From Sphingomonadaceae bacterium 3R27C6 (GTDB lineage: Bacteria; Pseudomonadota; Alphaproteobacteria; Sphingomonadales; Sphingomonadaceae): DNA of 64,000 bases. The number at the start of each line of letters is the position of its first letter. Positions within the stretch are counted from its first letter, which is position 1. The notes under the pieces are model-generated. The model was given only the letters and a program-made list of their open reading frames with translations. It had not been told where the DNA came from and did no database searches. The position numbers and the translations under genes are program-made. The DNA is taken from contig SCNS01000004.1 in NCBI GenBank assembly GCA_005503215.1, positions 62,001 to 126,000 of the forward strand. The letters are read 5' to 3'. This document shows positions 60,707-64,000 of the stretch, one piece after another.

Positions 60707-61813
60707 ATGGATTCCAAGCACAACCAACCCGGCTCCTACACTTATGCGCAGGCCGGCGTATCGATCGAGACCGGCAATGCGCTGGTCCGTGCCATTGCTC
60801 CGCTCGCCCGTGCGACGCGCCGACCCGGCGCCGACGCCGATCTTGGCGGCTTTGGCGGCTTTTTCGACCTGAAGGCGGCGGGGTTCAACGATCCTTTGCT
60901 CGTCGCGGCGAACGACGGCGTGGGCACCAAGCTCAAGCTCGCGATCGAATCGGGCAAGCATGACGGGGTCGGAATCGACCTGGTCGCGATGTGCGCCAAC
61001 GACCTGATCGTTCAGGGCGCCGAGCCGCTGTTTTTCCTCGATTATTATGCGACCGGCAAGCTCGATAACGATGTCGCGACCGAAGTCGTCGCGAGCATCG
61101 CCGAGGGCTGCAAGCAGGCCGGGTGCGCGCTGATCGGCGGCGAGACCGCCGAGATGCCGGGCATGTATTCGGACGGCGATTACGACCTTGCGGGCTTCTG
61201 CGTCGGCGCGGTCGAGCGCGATCAGGTGCTGACCGCCGACAAGGTCGCCGCCGGCGACGTGATTCTCGGCCTCGCCTCGTCAGGGGTGCATTCGAACGGC
61301 TTTTCGCTCGTGCGCCGGCTCGCGGCCGACAAGGGCTGGAAGCTCGACCGCCCCGCGCTGTTCGACCAGACCATCCTGCTGATCGACGCGCTGATGGCGC
61401 CGACGCGCATCTATGTGAAGAGCCTGCTGCCGCTGGTGAAGACCGGCAAAATCCATGCGCTCGCACATATCACCGGCGGCGGGCTGCTCGAGAATATCCC
61501 GCGCATCCTGCCCAAGACGCTGCACGCGCATGTCGATGCCGATGCATGGGAGCAGCCGCGGCTGATGGCGTTCCTGCAGGCGCAGGGCAATATCGAGCCC
61601 GAGGAAATGGCGCGCACCTTCAACTGCGGGATCGGCATGGCGGTCGTGGTCGCCGAGGGCGATGTCGCCGAGGTGACGGCGGCGCTCGAAGCCGCGGGCG
61701 AGACGGTGTTCCGCATCGGCCATATCGCCGACGGCGAAAAGGGCTGCACCGTGACGGGCAGCGCCGAAACGTGGAGCGCGATGGGGGCATGGAGCGCCAC
61801 GCATAATGGCTAA
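60707..61813 (+). CDS. purM: Phosphoribosylformylglycinamidine cyclo-ligase (AIR synthetase)
   Basis: The start at 60707 gives 368 residues with the family pattern [72 protein letters not shown] and [14 protein letters not shown]. It closes FGAM to aminoimidazole ribotide in purine synthesis. It overlaps purN by 8 nt. Upstream in-frame codons run into the divergent gene and are not used. Confidence 0.96.
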   Translation: MDSKHNQPGSYTYAQAGVSIETGNALVRAIAPLARATRRPGADADLGGFGGFFDLKAAGFNDPLLVAANDGVGTKLKLAIESGKHDGVGIDLVAMCANDLIVQGAEPLFFLDYYATGKLDNDVATEVVASIAEGCKQAGCALIGGETAEMPGMYSDGDYDLAGFCVGAVERDQVLTADKVAAGDVILGLASSGVHSNGFSLVRRLAADKGWKLDRPALFDQTILLIDALMAPTRIYVKSLLPLVKTGKIHALAHITGGGLLENIPRILPKTLHAHVDADAWEQPRLMAFLQAQGNIEPEEMARTFNCGIGMAVVVAEGDVAEVTAALEAAGETVFRIGHIADGEKGCTVTGSAETWSAMGAWSATHNG

Positions 61814-62756
61814 AGCGCGTGTCGCGGTCCTGATTTCGGGCGCCGGCACCAATATGGCGGCGCTGCTCTATGCCGCGAAAGCCGCCGACTGCCCTTATGA
61901 GCTGGTGTTCGTCGGCAGCAACGACCCCGGCGCGCCGGGGCTGAAGATTGCCGAGGCCGAGGGCATCGCGACGTGGGGATTGTCGCACAAGGGCATGAAC
62001 CGCGATGCGTTCGACGCGCTGGTCGACGAGCAGTTGCGCGGTGCGGGCGCTGAATTCGTCGCGCTCGCCGGCTATATGCGCATCCTTTCGGATGATTTCG
62101 TCGGCCGCTGGACGGGCAAGATGATCAACATCCACCCGAGCCTGCTGCCGCTTTACAAGGGGCTAAACACGCACCAGCAGGCTATCGAGGCAGACGATAA
62201 ATTCGGCGGGTGCAGCGTCCATATCGTGACGCCGGGCGTCGACGAGGGTCCGGTGCTCGCGCAGACGCCGGTCGCGATCCTGCCCGGCGATAGCGTCGAA
62301 ACGCTGGCGCGGCGCGTACAGTTTGCCGAACATCAGCTTTACCCCGCGACGCTCGCCGCCTTCGTAACGCGCGAGCGCTCGCCCGATTATCTGCGCGGCC
62401 GCGTCCGCGAGCTGGCGATGGCGCTGCCCGAGGCCGACGAAGTGACGTCGCACGGCATGCCGTGCTTCGGGATCGTGAAGGGCAAGAAATTCGCCTATTT
62501 CACCGAGGACCATCACGGCGACGGTAAAATTGCGATACTCGTCAAGATCAGCGGCGGCGACGAGCAGGCGGCGCTGATCGAACTCGACGAAGACCGCTAT
62601 TACCGCCCCGCCTATTTCGGCGACGGCTGGGTCGGCATCCGCCTCGACCTTGGCGACACCGATTGGGACGCGATCGGCGAATGGCTGCGCAAGAGCTGGC
62701 TGTCGGTCGCGCCGAAGAAGCTGGCGGGGCTGATGGGCGTCGCCGACGAATTTTAG
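61806..62756 (+). CDS. purN: Phosphoribosylglycinamide formyltransferase PurN fused to a YjbR/MmcQ-like domain
   Basis: The 316-residue ORF has an N-terminal PurN domain (about 1-190) with [14 protein letters not shown] and the catalytic Asn108, His110 ([14 protein letters not shown]) and Asp146 (PGVDEGPV). Free-standing PurN is about 190-220 residues. The C-terminal 120 residues (about 193-310: [56 protein letters not shown]) form a complete YjbR/MmcQ-like domain, predicted DNA-binding with a CyaY-like fold. No stop, frameshift or internal ribosome site separates them. The YjbR role is unknown. Confidence 0.9.
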   Translation: MAKARVAVLISGAGTNMAALLYAAKAADCPYELVFVGSNDPGAPGLKIAEAEGIATWGLSHKGMNRDAFDALVDEQLRGAGAEFVALAGYMRILSDDFVGRWTGKMINIHPSLLPLYKGLNTHQQAIEADDKFGGCSVHIVTPGVDEGPVLAQTPVAILPGDSVETLARRVQFAEHQLYPATLAAFVTRERSPDYLRGRVRELAMALPEADEVTSHGMPCFGIVKGKKFAYFTEDHHGDGKIAILVKISGGDEQAALIELDEDRYYRPAYFGDGWVGIRLDLGDTDWDAIGEWLRKSWLSVAPKKLAGLMGVADEF

Positions 62757-62759
62757 GAA

Positions 62760-63212
62760 TTATTCGCGCGCATCCGCGTGCATCCGCTTCTCGATTTCGT
62801 CGTGCGGCACCTCTTCGATGAACTGCGCGAGACGCCAGGTGAAGCCAAACGGGTCGGTGAGCGATCCCATGCGCTCGCCCCAATATTTTTCGCCGACCGC
62901 TTCTTCCGCGGCGGCGCCCGCGTCGAGCGCGCGGCGATAGGCGGCGTCGACATCGTCGACATAGACTTTGAGTTCGAGGCTGCTGGCGGGCGTATCGGGA
63001 CCGAAATCCTTCGCAGGCTCGTTCGACCTGTCGGAAATCATCACGCGCGAGTCCCCGATCAGGATCACCGCGATCAGCAGCTTTCCGTCCATCTCGCGCC
63101 GGAAATCTTCGCTCGCACCAAAGGCCGCCTTGTAGAAACCGAGCGCCGCAGCCGCATCGCCGACCCGCAAAATCGGGTTCAGCGTATGATATCCGTCAGG
63201 TTGCCTGGCCAT
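62760..63212 (-). CDS. VOC (glyoxalase/PhnB-like) family protein
   Basis: The start at 63212 gives 150 residues with the PhnB-type beta-alpha-beta-beta-beta motifs: YHTLNPILRVGDAAAALGFY, VMISDRSNE, LKVYVDDVDAAYRRALDAGA and GSLTDPFGFTWRLAQ. It probably binds a metal, but the substrate is unknown. Its stop is 4 bp from the purN stop (convergent). Confidence 0.87.
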   Translation of the reverse strand: MARQPDGYHTLNPILRVGDAAAALGFYKAAFGASEDFRREMDGKLLIAVILIGDSRVMISDRSNEPAKDFGPDTPASSLELKVYVDDVDAAYRRALDAGAAAEEAVGEKYWGERMGSLTDPFGFTWRLAQFIEEVPHDEIEKRMHADARE

Positions 63213-63269
63213 ATGCGCGCTCCTGTCCTGCCGGGACAACGCGACGCTCGCTGGCTTGTTCCACCATAT

Positions 63270-63300
63270 AAAAAGGCCGCCGGATCGCTCCGGCGGCCTC
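63270..63300 (-). terminator. Rho-independent terminator of ndk
   Basis: GGCCGCCGGA and TCCGGCGGCC pair perfectly across the loop TCGC (63275-63298). On the minus strand the hairpin is followed by TTTTTATATGG, a good T-run, so it should end the ndk transcript before the VOC gene. Confidence 0.85.
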
Positions 63301-63324
63301 TTCGTGCCTTGCGGCAAAGGGTGT

Positions 63325-63747
63325 TTAGCCGACGATTTCTTCGGGCTTGAAGAAATAGGCGATCTCGATCGCGGCATTCTCGTCGCTGTCCGAACCGTGG
63401 ACCGTGTTCGCTTCGATGCTTTCGGCGAGCTCCTTGCGGATCGTGCCGGGGGCGGCGTCCTTGGGGTTGGTCGCGCCCATGATGTCGCGGTTCGCCTGCA
63501 TCGCGTTCTCGCCTTCGAGGACCTGGACGACGACGGGGCCGCTGATCATGAAATCGACGAGCTCGCCGAAGAAGGGGCGTTCCTTGTGGACCGCGTAAAA
63601 GCCTTCGGCTTGTTCGCGGCTCATGTGGATGCGCTTCGACGCAACGACGCGGAGGCCCGCGTCTTCCAGCATCTTGGTGACGGCGCCGGTGATGTTCCGG
63701 CGCGTGGCGTCGGGCTTGATGATCGAAAAGGTGCGAGTGACCGCCAT
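63325..63747 (-). CDS. ndk: Nucleoside diphosphate kinase
   Basis: The start at 63747 gives 140 residues, the normal length. It begins [17 protein letters not shown] and has the phosphorylated His117 in NTVHGSDS, plus [16 protein letters not shown] lies upstream of the ATG. It balances nucleoside triphosphate pools. A clear terminator follows. Confidence 0.97.
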   Translation of the reverse strand: MAVTRTFSIIKPDATRRNITGAVTKMLEDAGLRVVASKRIHMSREQAEGFYAVHKERPFFGELVDFMISGPVVVQVLEGENAMQANRDIMGATNPKDAAPGTIRKELAESIEANTVHGSDSDENAAIEIAYFFKPEEIVG

Positions 63748-63834
63748 GGGGGAAGCTCCTGTGTTGTTATTGTCTGCGATGCGCGCGCCTCTAGCCGCGC
63801 TTTTGCTGCACTGCAAGGACAGAGCGCCGGACGC

Positions 63835-64000
63835 TTAGGGCCCTTCGGACCAGCGGCCGTTTTCGTCCTGTTTCCAGAAGCGGTTGTCGACGTCTTCGCG
63901 TGCCGCCAGCGTGCGCCAGAGCGCACGCGCGTCGTCGATGCGGCTGTTGTCGAAGAGCAGGAATGTGCGCTCGAAGCCGAGTGCTTCCTCGCGCCATTCG
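63835..64000 (-). CDS. holC: DNA polymerase III chi subunit HolC, C-terminal part (cut by window edge)
   Basis: The last 55 codons are present: FERTFLLFDN, ALWRTLAARE and FWKQDENGRWSEGP before TAA at 63835. The ending W-K-Q-D-E-x-G-R-W is the typical C-terminus of HolC, which links the clamp loader to SSB. The rest of the gene lies beyond position 64000. Confidence 0.85.
   Translation of the reverse strand, partial: EWREEALGFERTFLLFDNSRIDDARALWRTLAAREDVDNRFWKQDENGRWSEGP

Noticed and set aside
1..64000. CRISPR arrays, complete insertion sequences, prophage structural genes, replication origin
   Set aside because: No evenly spaced direct repeats, transposase or integrase motifs, capsid/tail genes or DnaA-box clusters were noticed in the window.

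Overview
The window reads as a chromosomal segment of a free-living, GC-rich alphaproteobacterium, most likely a sphingomonad of the Sphingopyxis/Sphingomonas group. The signs are: GC around two thirds with heavy G/C third-position use; the CckA and ChpT phosphorelay proteins; an HdaA-type DnaA regulator; an alphaproteobacterial LexA box (GTTC-N7-GTTC) upstream of recA; a GTA-type holin; and interspersed palindromes built on CCCCGGCGAAGGCCGGGG, TCGAGCGAAGTCGAGA and GGACTTGATCCGG. The genus is an inference; no 16S rRNA lies in the window.

Layout. 1-5.3 kb: a cytochrome c maturation operon (ccmC-D-E-F, minus strand, ccmF cut by the window edge), a DUF454 membrane protein, a leucine/valine dehydrogenase, tRNA-His, a 2OG-Fe(II) oxygenase and a SIMPL-domain protein, separated by four copies of one palindrome family. 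5.4-13.1 kb: the ABC-F ATPase Uup, an XRE regulator with an abutting glycosyltransferase, the yajC-secD-secF operon and tRNA-Pro. 13.2-18 kb: trans-3-hydroxyproline dehydratase, a TSUP permease, an EF-hand protein, a quinone oxidoreductase and a stand-alone endolysin/holin pair. 18-31.3 kb: a long minus-strand run with alaS, gst, an agmatinase-family enzyme, recA, a receiver protein, cckA, an M13 peptidase, DUF2062, smpB and dapA. 31.4-36.9 kb: a lytic transglycosylase, greB, RNase P RNA, a 51-residue membrane peptide and an amidase, bracketed by two copies of an unusual 268-bp structured repeat. 36.8-42.8 kb: a chemotaxis operon (cheA-W-Y-B-R) behind chpT. 42.9-55 kb: rluD, rpoH, mtgA, a J-domain protein, PPK2, aspS, an FAD-linked oxidase, rnd and an MliC lipoprotein. 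55-64 kb: overlapping DUF2066-like/hdaA/ppk1/ppx, purM with a purN-YjbR fusion, a VOC protein, ndk and the end of holC.

How the genes connect. CckA and ChpT form the kinase and phosphotransferase of the CtrA relay. A candidate CtrA site lies between chpT and cheA, which would tie motility genes to the cell cycle. In Rhodobacter the same relay controls release of gene-transfer agents, so the detached GTA-type lysis cassette is a plausible target. PPK1, PPX and PPK2 cover polyphosphate synthesis and breakdown, with HdaA (replication control) embedded in the ppk1-ppx operon. Several genes act on peptidoglycan: a soluble lytic transglycosylase, an amidase, MtgA, a GH108 endolysin and a lysozyme-inhibitor-like lipoprotein.

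The most unusual item is the 268-bp element at 31440-31707 and 36584-36851. The two copies align without a single gap. Ten variable positions in the terminal arm and six internal base pairs differ between the copies with complementarity kept on both sides, and both copies fold on paper into the same multi-hairpin structure.
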